A model generated the notes under the pieces. That model saw nothing but the letters and a program-made list of their open reading frames with translations, was not told the DNA's origin and ran no database searches. DNA of 6,764 nucleotides from Candidatus Poribacteria bacterium (lineage in GTDB: Bacteria > Poribacteria > WGA-4E > B28-G17), in assembly GCA_003645735.1 (NCBI GenBank), contig QNBQ01000093.1, positions 1 through 6,764 on the forward strand, read 5' to 3'. How positions within the stretch are numbered: the first letter of the stretch is position 1; the number at the start of each line of letters is the position of its first letter. Made by a program: the position numbers and the translations under genes. Shown here piece by piece: positions 1-6,390 of this stretch.

Positions 1-14
1 GGGGGGTTACCTCT

Positions 15-1337
15 TCAATCAACCCCGAAACATTTGGGGTAGACCCGCTTTTTGCGTTTCCGCCTCTGGTAGTTGCGGACCAGCTCCATGAAGATCCCCA
101 GATCCCTCTCCAGATCGACCGGCGTGCCGTCGAAGTAGAAGTTTTTGATGGGGATGTTGTCGTGATCGCGGCTCAGGTGGGGGTAGACGGCCTCTGAGGC
201 GATGCCGTTCATGCAGGTGAAGGGGCTTATGTCGATTATCCCGTCGGCCCCCTTCTCGTAGAGGTAAACGGCCTTCCCGACGCTTAGAACCATCTCGCCA
301 AGGGCGCCGTCCACGGGAAGGTAGGGCAGGCCGAGCTTCAGGAGGATGTTTATATCCTCAGGCTCCTCGTAGCCCCGCAGATCCTCCTTGAACGGTTCAA
401 GCAGCAGGTGCTCATCGCGGCGCTGTATCTTGTTTTTGATCTTCTCCTTCAACATGTCGATCGAAAACCGTTTGCCGGCGTCTATCAACCTCTTGATCGT
501 CTCCCTGTTCGTATACCAGATCCACTCCGAGACGTCCGACATCCAGCACTCCCCTCCCAGCTCCTCGACCTTTCTTATCAGATCCTGGTTGCTCAGCACG
601 TTCATCCTGCAGAAGATCTCCCCCACGACGCCTATCAACGGCCTTCCCGGCTCATATTTGGCCGGTATGGCGCGGAACATATCCCTCACCTGTATCATCG
701 TCTCCCTCAGCAGGTGGAACTTCTGCTTGAGCGGCAGCCTCTTTTCGAACACATCGCATATCATCTGGACGCCCTTTTCGAACACCTCGTCCGTGTCGCC
801 CTTGTGTATCTCGTATGGCCTTGTGCGGTGGAGCATCTTGGTGAGGATATCGGTCGAAACTATGGCCCACCAGGCCGTCCTTATGAGCTCGGTCGCCGCC
901 TCGGCTATGCCCTTGTAGCCGTCGTAGCTGGATGGGGAGAGGAGGAGCACATCCCCGTAGCCCAGATCGGTCAGGATCTTCTTTATGAGCACCCTATACT
1001 GCCCGAACCTGCAGGGGCCGCTGGCCGTGGGCATGAAGAAGGCCACCTTCTTCGGATCGACCCCTTCCTGCATCAAAACCTTGAGGAACCCCCCCAGGGT
1101 GACCTTTTCGGGGAGGCATTCGTCGCCCGTCAGATACCTCTCCGCCAGGGCGATGACGTCCGGCGTGTCGTCGGGGGAGACGTCGGCGTCTATCCCGACC
1201 GACCGGAGCAGGGCGGCCAGCGCCCTCGGCCCGGCGTAGTTCATCTGGGGGATGTAAACCTTCCTGTTCCTGAGATCAGCCCTCTGTTCGGCGAGCCGTT
1301 TTTCCTTTTCCCCTTTCTCCTTTTTTCTGGAAAACAT
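15..1337 (-). CDS. 2-hydroxyacyl-CoA dehydratase/activase-associated protein (COG3581-like), stand-alone
   Basis: This 440-residue soluble protein resembles the C-terminal part of the large fused acyl-CoA dehydratase activases and, more distantly, HgdB/BcrB-type dehydratase subunits. The visible motifs are VYIPQMN (27-33), GDECLP (71-76, Cys74), FFMPTASGPCRFGQY (100-114, Cys109), GEIFCRMN (239-246, Cys243), Cys264, GADGIIDISPFTCMNG (363-378, Cys375) and YFDGTP (401-406). These cysteines are candidate iron-sulfur ligands. Residues 1-26 are rich in Lys, Glu and Arg and look like a helical linker. The tail around 424-431 is strongly basic. There are no membrane segments or signal peptide. The ATG follows a G6 run by 6 nt, and the gene starts 16 nt after the upstream ATPase stop, so the two are almost certainly cotranscribed. 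I infer that it accepts electrons from that ATPase or forms a complex with it; the substrate is unknown. It could instead be a true dehydratase-like subunit, but the motif order favours the activase-associated group. Confidence 0.93.
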   Translation of the reverse strand: MFSRKKEKGEKEKRLAEQRADLRNRKVYIPQMNYAGPRALAALLRSVGIDADVSPDDTPDVIALAERYLTGDECLPEKVTLGGFLKVLMQEGVDPKKVAFFMPTASGPCRFGQYRVLIKKILTDLGYGDVLLLSPSSYDGYKGIAEAATELIRTAWWAIVSTDILTKMLHRTRPYEIHKGDTDEVFEKGVQMICDVFEKRLPLKQKFHLLRETMIQVRDMFRAIPAKYEPGRPLIGVVGEIFCRMNVLSNQDLIRKVEELGGECWMSDVSEWIWYTNRETIKRLIDAGKRFSIDMLKEKIKNKIQRRDEHLLLEPFKEDLRGYEEPEDINILLKLGLPYLPVDGALGEMVLSVGKAVYLYEKGADGIIDISPFTCMNGIASEAVYPHLSRDHDNIPIKNFYFDGTPVDLERDLGIFMELVRNYQRRKRKKRVYPKCFGVD

Positions 1338-1343
1338 CGCGAT

Positions 1344-1349
1344 CCCCCC
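1344..1349 (-). promoter_or_regulatory. G-run ribosome binding site for the 440-residue protein
   Basis: On the minus strand GGGGGG lies 6 nt before the ATG at 1337, inside the 16-nt gap after the ATPase stop codon. It can pair with the anti-Shine-Dalgarno CCUCC core through one G-U wobble. This supports independent initiation of the downstream cistron rather than readthrough from the ATPase. Confidence 0.5.
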
Positions 1350-1353
1350 GATC

Positions 1354-4300
1354 TCAAGCCGTCTTCTTAAGCCACCACCTCAGGAACCCTTTGCTGTCCA
1401 AGTAGGCCTCTATCCTGGTGAGTATGCCGGCGTCGTTGGCATGTTCGTCTATCTGAAGGGTCAGGTAAGGCTTGCCGGAGGCGAGCCTGATGAAATGTTT
1501 GATGTATGAATCGGGGCCGCACTTGAAGTTCGTTATGTGGATCAGGTGGAGGTTAGGCCGGTTCCTCACGAATTTGGCCGCCTGGAGTATCTTCCTGCCG
1601 TAGTTCCAATACATGTTCTCGTTCACGTCGCTTATGTCTATGCCCTTGATCGGGAGCATATCGAGCGGTATGACGTTCACGCCGTAGTAATCCCTCATCT
1701 TCCTGGGCACGTCCAGGTTGATGCCGCTGTCGTTTATGTTGTAGGGCCTGCCCACGAGAACTATGCCCATCTCGCCCGTCTCATCGAGCTTCTTGAGCGC
1801 CTCGATCCCAAGCCTCACCAGATCCTCCTCGAACCTCCTCTGGGCCTCATATGCGGCCTCGACGGCCTTGTCCGACAGCTTCTTGGATATCCCGAGCTTC
1901 TTGGACAGCCCCTCGTAGATCTCCCTCTTGACCTTCTCGATCCCGTCCCTGAAATGTATCCTGGGCCGGAGGATCATCCCCTCCTTCCCCTCCATCAGGG
2001 GGGAGTGGCCGATGACGTAGGTCATCGTCTGACCCCACGGGCACAGGTGTGACTGGAGCTGGGGGAACTCCGTCTCGGCGTTTATCACGTTGGGAAGCAG
2101 GACGAAATCGACGCCCTTTTCGAGCAGATCGGCCACGTGGCCGTGGGCCACCTTGATCGGGAAACAGGGCTCGGCGACGGCGTAGGTCGAGCCGGCCGTC
2201 ACGATCTTCTTGTTGGTCGGGTCTGAGATCACCAGGTCAACCCCCAGAACGTCGAACAGCTTGGCCCAGAAGGGGAACCTGTCGTAGAAATACATCGCCC
2301 TGGGGAACCCGACCTTAGGGCCGTCGTGCTTGCCCGGCTCATACTCCCTCATCAAAAGCTCCTGTCTCAGCTTCATCAGATCGGGTATGACCGGTTCTTT
2401 TTCGCTTTTGACGTGTTTGCGGTATCTGTCGGAGCATTTATCGCCCCAGAAGGTCACCTCGCCCTCGACGATGAACATCTGTATGTCGCAGAAGTTGGAA
2501 CAGCCCTTACAGGTGAACTCCCTGAGCTTGTATTTGACCTTGCTGAGGTCGAACCCCCTGAACTTGGTCTTCTCGCCGGTCGCCTTGATCTTCTCCATCG
2601 CCAGCAGCGCCGCCCCTATAGCGCCTATCACACCGTTGTGAGGCGGGACGATGATCTCCTTGTCGAGCAGCGTGGCGAAGGCGGCGGCCACGGCGTCGTT
2701 GTAGGCCGTCCCGCCCTGGAAGAAGATCGTATCCCCTATCCTCCTGCCCCGGACGACCCTGTTGAGGTAGTTTATGGCGATGGAGTAGGCCAGCCCGGCG
2801 CAGATGTCGGCCTTATCGGCGCCCCGCTGCAGGTAGGAGATGACGTCCTTCTCCATGAAGACCGTGCACCTCTCGCCCAGCCTGAGGGGCGCTTTGGAGC
2901 TCAGGGCCAGCTGGGCGAACTCCCCCACTATGCTGATCCCCATCTGCTCGGCCTGCTCCTCCAGGAAAGAACCCGTCCCGGCGGCGCAAGCCTCGTTCAT
3001 CGAGAAATCGACGACTACCCCCTCCTGTATGCTTATGAACTTCGAGTCCTGCCCGCCGATCTCGAATATCGTGTCCGGCACACGGTTTATCAGCTTCCTG
3101 CCTACAAAGGTGGCGCCGGTCTTGTGGGCCGTTATCTCGTCCTTGATGACGTCCGCCCCAACCAGCTTCCCTATAAGCTCCCTCCCCGAGCCGGTCGTCC
3201 CGACCCCCCTGATCCTTATCTTGTCCCCTATCTCCTCCTCGATCCTCTTTAGCCCCTCCTTGACCACCTCTATGGGGCGGGATTGCGTCCTGGTGTAGAT
3301 CTCCATGATGAGGTCGCCGTTTTCATCGAGGACGGCGAAGTTTGTGCTCACTGATCCGACATCTATCCCGAGGTAGGCGTCCACGGGAAGCTTCTTGCCC
3401 TCGAACGAGTAGGGCTTCACCATGTCCCTCAGCAGGATGACCTTCTCCATCGAGAGGGGCTTCATGGTGGGGAAGCTGGCCTTCTGCGAGACGGATCTCC
3501 TTTGGAGGGCGGAGATATCGTTCAGCTTGGGTTTGTCGGGGTTTTCGGCCTCTATCAGCGCCGCCCCTATGGCCCCCATCCAGGCGTAGTATTCGGGGAC
3601 GAAGAACTCGTCGTCCGAAAGCTCGAAGATCTGCTTCATCGCCTGAACCACGCCCTTGTTCGCCGCCACCCCGCCGATGAAAGCCACCTTGGGGATGATC
3701 TTCTTCCCCTTGGTGATCGTCCCCTTGAAGTTCCTGACGACTGCCTCGCACAGCCCCTTGAGTATCTCGGGAGGCTGGTAGCCGCGCTGCTGGGCGTGGA
3801 TCATATCCGATTTGGCGAAGACGGAACATCTGCCAGCGATCGTCGGGGGTTTGCCCGCCTTCAGGACGATATCCCCGACCTCCTCGATGTCGTATTTCAG
3901 CCTCGAGGCCTGCTGATCCATGAACGATCCCGTCCCGGCGGCGCACTCGCCGTTCCGCTCGTAATCGACTATCCCGATCCTCCCCGACTCATCCCTCTCG
4001 ATCAGGATATACTTCGATATGTCCCCGCCCATCTCGAAGATCGTCCTGACCTCCGGGTATAGCTCCCCGACGCCCCTTGCGGCGGCCTTGAAATCGTTTT
4101 CGATCGGAGCGTTGAGCGGCTCGGCGATCAGCCTTGCCCCTACCCCCGTCACCCTTATGCCGTGAATCTCGGGGATGAGGCGGTAAAGCTCATCCAGAAG
4201 CTCGAAGGTCGCCTTCAGAGGCTCCCCCTTTATCCTGCGGTAGGCCGAGATGAGGATCGGCTTGGGGTAGAGCTTTTCGTCCACCAGCGAGAAGTTCGGG

Positions 4301-4401
4301 CTTCTCTCGGCGGCGTCCCGCAAAACCTCCCTATCCTCCTCATCCCCCACGACGGCTATCTTGACGCTTACCGAACCGATATCGATTCCGACGTTAACCA
4401 T
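1354..4401 (-). CDS. Double-headed acyl-CoA dehydratase activase (two BcrAD/BadFG ATPase domains plus DUF2229)
   Basis: This 1015-residue cytosolic protein belongs to the HgdC/BcrAD/BadFG activases. Those ASKHA-fold ATPases couple ATP hydrolysis to injection of a low-potential electron into a partner enzyme. ATPase domain 1 spans about 1-285, with the phosphate loop GIDIGSVSVK (5-14), Cys153 in NGECAAGTG and Cys192 in GRCSVFAKSD. Domain 2 spans about 341-605, with GIDVGSVSTN (345-354), GVGTTGSGR (399-407), GGQDSK (449-454), Cys472 in NEACAAGTG and Cys512 in ERCTVFMEKD. The two cysteines of each domain match the Cys127/Cys166 cluster ligands of HgdC in motif and spacing (39 and 40 residues). 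A Cys631/634/638/656 site follows, then a DUF2229-like region from KVGFPRAMYFYD (696-707), with Cys746 and Cys787. The C-terminal part contains VGRPYNINDSG (883-893) and NFKCGPDS (958-965). The frame stays open up to a GTG at 4467. I prefer the ATG at 4401, because the product then begins at the conserved MVNVGIDIGS, an AGGTG lies 7 nt upstream, and the extra 22 residues look non-native. The physiological substrate cannot be read from the sequence. Confidence 0.95.
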   Translation of the reverse strand: MVNVGIDIGSVSVKIAVVGDEEDREVLRDAAERSPNFSLVDEKLYPKPILISAYRRIKGEPLKATFELLDELYRLIPEIHGIRVTGVGARLIAEPLNAPIENDFKAAARGVGELYPEVRTIFEMGGDISKYILIERDESGRIGIVDYERNGECAAGTGSFMDQQASRLKYDIEEVGDIVLKAGKPPTIAGRCSVFAKSDMIHAQQRGYQPPEILKGLCEAVVRNFKGTITKGKKIIPKVAFIGGVAANKGVVQAMKQIFELSDDEFFVPEYYAWMGAIGAALIEAENPDKPKLNDISALQRRSVSQKASFPTMKPLSMEKVILLRDMVKPYSFEGKKLPVDAYLGIDVGSVSTNFAVLDENGDLIMEIYTRTQSRPIEVVKEGLKRIEEEIGDKIRIRGVGTTGSGRELIGKLVGADVIKDEITAHKTGATFVGRKLINRVPDTIFEIGGQDSKFISIQEGVVVDFSMNEACAAGTGSFLEEQAEQMGISIVGEFAQLALSSKAPLRLGERCTVFMEKDVISYLQRGADKADICAGLAYSIAINYLNRVVRGRRIGDTIFFQGGTAYNDAVAAAFATLLDKEIIVPPHNGVIGAIGAALLAMEKIKATGEKTKFRGFDLSKVKYKLREFTCKGCSNFCDIQMFIVEGEVTFWGDKCSDRYRKHVKSEKEPVIPDLMKLRQELLMREYEPGKHDGPKVGFPRAMYFYDRFPFWAKLFDVLGVDLVISDPTNKKIVTAGSTYAVAEPCFPIKVAHGHVADLLEKGVDFVLLPNVINAETEFPQLQSHLCPWGQTMTYVIGHSPLMEGKEGMILRPRIHFRDGIEKVKREIYEGLSKKLGISKKLSDKAVEAAYEAQRRFEEDLVRLGIEALKKLDETGEMGIVLVGRPYNINDSGINLDVPRKMRDYYGVNVIPLDMLPIKGIDISDVNENMYWNYGRKILQAAKFVRNRPNLHLIHITNFKCGPDSYIKHFIRLASGKPYLTLQIDEHANDAGILTRIEAYLDSKGFLRWWLKKTA

Positions 4402-4408
4402 TTCGCGA

Positions 4409-4413
4409 CACCT
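4409..4413 (-). promoter_or_regulatory. Ribosome binding site deciding the activase start
   Basis: The minus strand reads AGGTG, part of the AGGAGGTG anti-16S consensus, 7 nt before the ATG at 4401. This spacing is close to ideal. It supports the ATG over the in-frame GTG at 4467, which would add a 22-residue leader absent from the normal family N-terminus. Confidence 0.55.
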
Positions 4414-4450
4414 GTCCCCGCGGGGTTTGACGAGAAGTGCGGCAAAGCAA

Positions 4451-4480
4451 AGGATAACATTCTTCACCCCGGAAAGTCAA
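4451..4480 (-). promoter_or_regulatory. Candidate sigma70-type promoter (extended -10) for the activase pair
   Basis: Just after the membrane-protein stop codon the minus strand carries TTGACT (4480 down to 4475; 5 of 6 matches to the -35 consensus). After 18 nt comes TATCCT (4456 down to 4451; 4 of 6 matches to the -10 consensus). TGT directly precedes the -10, giving an extended -10 form (TGnTAT). Transcription would start near 4444, leaving a leader of about 43 nt before the ATG at 4401. The element overlaps the alternative GTG start at 4467, which again favours the ATG. The consensus used by this organism is unknown, so this remains a prediction. Confidence 0.4.
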
Positions 4481-4482
4481 CC

Positions 4483-6390
4483 TCACCAGCTCTTGAAAGC
4501 ATACGTCGGCCTGGCCGTGAGCAATCCGATCGTTCCCCATATGCTCCCCATGACGAACTCGCCCAGGACGAGCCCCATGAAGAACGGGAACGCCCTCCGA
4601 TAGGCCTTGATCCCCCCGTATTTCAGTATGATCAGCTTGACCGCCCAGGCCAGGAAGAAGGGGAACCATAGCTTGGCGAAATGGTAGTAGCCGGCCAGGG
4701 GATACCCCAGCGGGTGGAGCCCCCACCACAGGAAGCGGAGCCTCAGGGCCATGTTGATCAGCACGACCGCGAACCCCGCCCCCACCGCGCTCAGGAAGGT
4801 GGGGTCGGTCTCCGACGGGCGGGTCACCCACCTCTCCATCACGCTGAAGGCGACCCTCCCCCTCCAGGCGCCTATCCCTCCCCACTTGTAGCTCAGCTGG
4901 AGGAAGGCCCAGAAGGTCAGGAAAACCCCTACGAAGATCGAGGCGATCATGACCTTCCACAGCTTCCTCGTGTTTATGCCGGATCTCTCGGCCAGCTTGA
5001 AGCTTTCCAGCTGGAAGGGCATCGGGTTGTTCCTCAGCTCCTTGGTGAATGTCCAGAGGGGCGCGGCGGCGGTGAAGCTCTGAACCGATATCCTCCTGCT
5101 GCCCACCGCCGCCACTATCAGCTGAAGCGGGCCCGAGTAATGTATCCCCTGAAGCGGGGGGCCGAGCTCGGCCCTCATCCTGGTGAAGGCGAACATGATG
5201 GCCAGGTAAAGCAGGAAGAAGGCCAGGGCGAAGCCGATCGACATGCCGGCCTCATAGAAGAAGATGACGCAGAAGGTCAGGCCCAAAACCGCCCCGATCA
5301 CCGCCGTCCTGTAGCTCATCGGCTCGTTTGAGTCGTCCACATCCCCCAGCCCCACGGCCTTCTTCAGCGCCTCGATGACCGACCTCCTCCCCATCCACAG
5401 CGCCACGGCGGCTATCCCCAGATACCCCCCCAGTATCTGCTGATCCTCGAACGGGTAGCCGGGCGTGTTAACCCCTAACGCGCTGCCTATCACCCTCTCG
5501 GCCTTCCAGACGAGGAAGAAGAACCAGCAGGAGAACAAGAGATCGAGCGGGATGGGGAAGGCCAGGCCGATGGCGTATGGGTTGACCTGAACGGGGAAAT
5601 CCCCGATCGCGTTCCAAGGCTTATCGGTGAAGTGATCCCTCAGGTTGTATTTGATCGGTATCATCGGCACGACGGGGAAAAGAAACCCGAGGCCGTTGAG
5701 AAGATCCAGTCCGAAGGCTATCCCGAAGCCCAGCCACAGAAGTCTGCTTCTGAAGAACGACCCCTCCTCCCTGGTCATCTCGAACGGCAGCTGGGTCAGC
5801 GGGTAGGTCAGCTTCTCCCTCTCGATCCACTGCCTCCTGACGATCACGTTTATGCAGATCATGGTGAAGGCCAGGACCGTCAGGAAGACCGTCCACCAGA
5901 TCATCGGCTCGATCCAGCCCATGATGTGCTCCCTGGTGTAAAAGGTTGACTCGCCCTCGTAAAAGCCGCGCAGAACCTTCTCATCGTTCACGGTCAGCCA
6001 TCGCGGCAGATACCTCCAGAAGATGGATTTCCACTCGTTTTCGGGCGTTGCGAACCACCTGCAGGTTCCCAGCGTGCAGAAGATCGTCTGGCTGAAATCG
6101 TGCCCGCTGACGGCGATGGCCATGATCAGTATGACGTATATCGTCAGAAGCTCGGCCTGGCTCAGGGCCGCCGAAGGCAAAAGCCTTTTGAGCGGGAGGT
6201 TGAGGATCGTCACGAGGAAGAGGGAGAAGATCGCGTTGAAAAAAATGCCCATCGTGGTGGGGTATTGCGTCCCCCAGACCGTCTCCCACTGAACGACCAG
6301 GTAGACGTTTATCGGTATGAGGGCGAAACCTATGAGGACAGCCCTGAGGGTTACGCCTTCTCTCCTCTTGAGGAGGGCTTTATCGCTCAT
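4483..6390 (-). CDS. Polytopic membrane protein, DUF6785/DUF6784 family (OPT-transporter-like, function unknown)
   Basis: This 635-residue integral membrane protein has about 12-13 hydrophobic segments, at roughly 15-34, 48-66, 80-95, 165-185, 215-240, 270-295, 318-334, 362-380, 383-403, 478-498, 531-549, 573-590 and 600-625. A short basic N-terminus precedes the first. I recognise the DUF6785/DUF6784 pattern from SGHDF (95-99), REKLTYPLTQLPFEM (191-205), PIPLDLLFS (279-287), MRAELGPP (405-412), HYSGPLQL (417-424) and LWWGLHPLGYPLAGYY (554-569). The LTYP motif recalls oligopeptide-transporter family proteins, so a permease role is plausible. No substrate has been assigned that I know of. Polar loops at about 110-160 and 445-475 could form extramembrane domains. 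The start codon overlaps the Uma2 stop in ATGA, and no clear Shine-Dalgarno precedes it, which suggests translational coupling. The stop codon lies 81 nt before the activase ATG. Confidence 0.92.
   Translation of the reverse strand: MSDKALLKRREGVTLRAVLIGFALIPINVYLVVQWETVWGTQYPTTMGIFFNAIFSLFLVTILNLPLKRLLPSAALSQAELLTIYVILIMAIAVSGHDFSQTIFCTLGTCRWFATPENEWKSIFWRYLPRWLTVNDEKVLRGFYEGESTFYTREHIMGWIEPMIWWTVFLTVLAFTMICINVIVRRQWIEREKLTYPLTQLPFEMTREEGSFFRSRLLWLGFGIAFGLDLLNGLGFLFPVVPMIPIKYNLRDHFTDKPWNAIGDFPVQVNPYAIGLAFPIPLDLLFSCWFFFLVWKAERVIGSALGVNTPGYPFEDQQILGGYLGIAAVALWMGRRSVIEALKKAVGLGDVDDSNEPMSYRTAVIGAVLGLTFCVIFFYEAGMSIGFALAFFLLYLAIMFAFTRMRAELGPPLQGIHYSGPLQLIVAAVGSRRISVQSFTAAAPLWTFTKELRNNPMPFQLESFKLAERSGINTRKLWKVMIASIFVGVFLTFWAFLQLSYKWGGIGAWRGRVAFSVMERWVTRPSETDPTFLSAVGAGFAVVLINMALRLRFLWWGLHPLGYPLAGYYHFAKLWFPFFLAWAVKLIILKYGGIKAYRRAFPFFMGLVLGEFVMGSIWGTIGLLTARPTYAFKSW

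Noticed and set aside
1338..1353. Idea that the ATPase/440-residue split is a sequencing indel in the G6 run
   Set aside because: The ATPase TGA at 1354-1356 comes before the G run in transcription order, so changing the run length cannot remove the stop. The downstream gene also has its own start and ribosome binding site.
408..1370. 320-codon open frame on the plus strand, antisense to the 440-residue gene
   Set aside because: It is an antisense shadow produced by GC-rich codon bias. Its translation is rich in Pro, Arg, Leu and His with no recognisable motif, while the minus-strand frame has clear family motifs.
2326..3252. 308-codon open frame on the plus strand inside the activase
   Set aside because: It is antisense to the conserved second ATPase domain, has low-complexity composition and no family signature.
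3323..3946. 207-codon minus-strand frame within the activase
   Set aside because: It is an alternate-frame shadow of the same region and is very rich in Arg, Gly and Asp. The main frame encodes conserved ATPase motifs there.
1354..4401. Possibility that the ATPase is a chaperone (Hsp70) or sugar kinase of the ASKHA fold
   Set aside because: The duplicated CAAGTG and RC(S/T)VF cysteine motifs and the DUF2229 region are specific to the dehydratase/benzoyl-CoA reductase activase group.
4394..4960. 188-codon minus-strand frame across the end of the membrane-protein gene
   Set aside because: It is an out-of-frame shadow with an Arg/Gly/Pro-rich sequence that spans two real genes.
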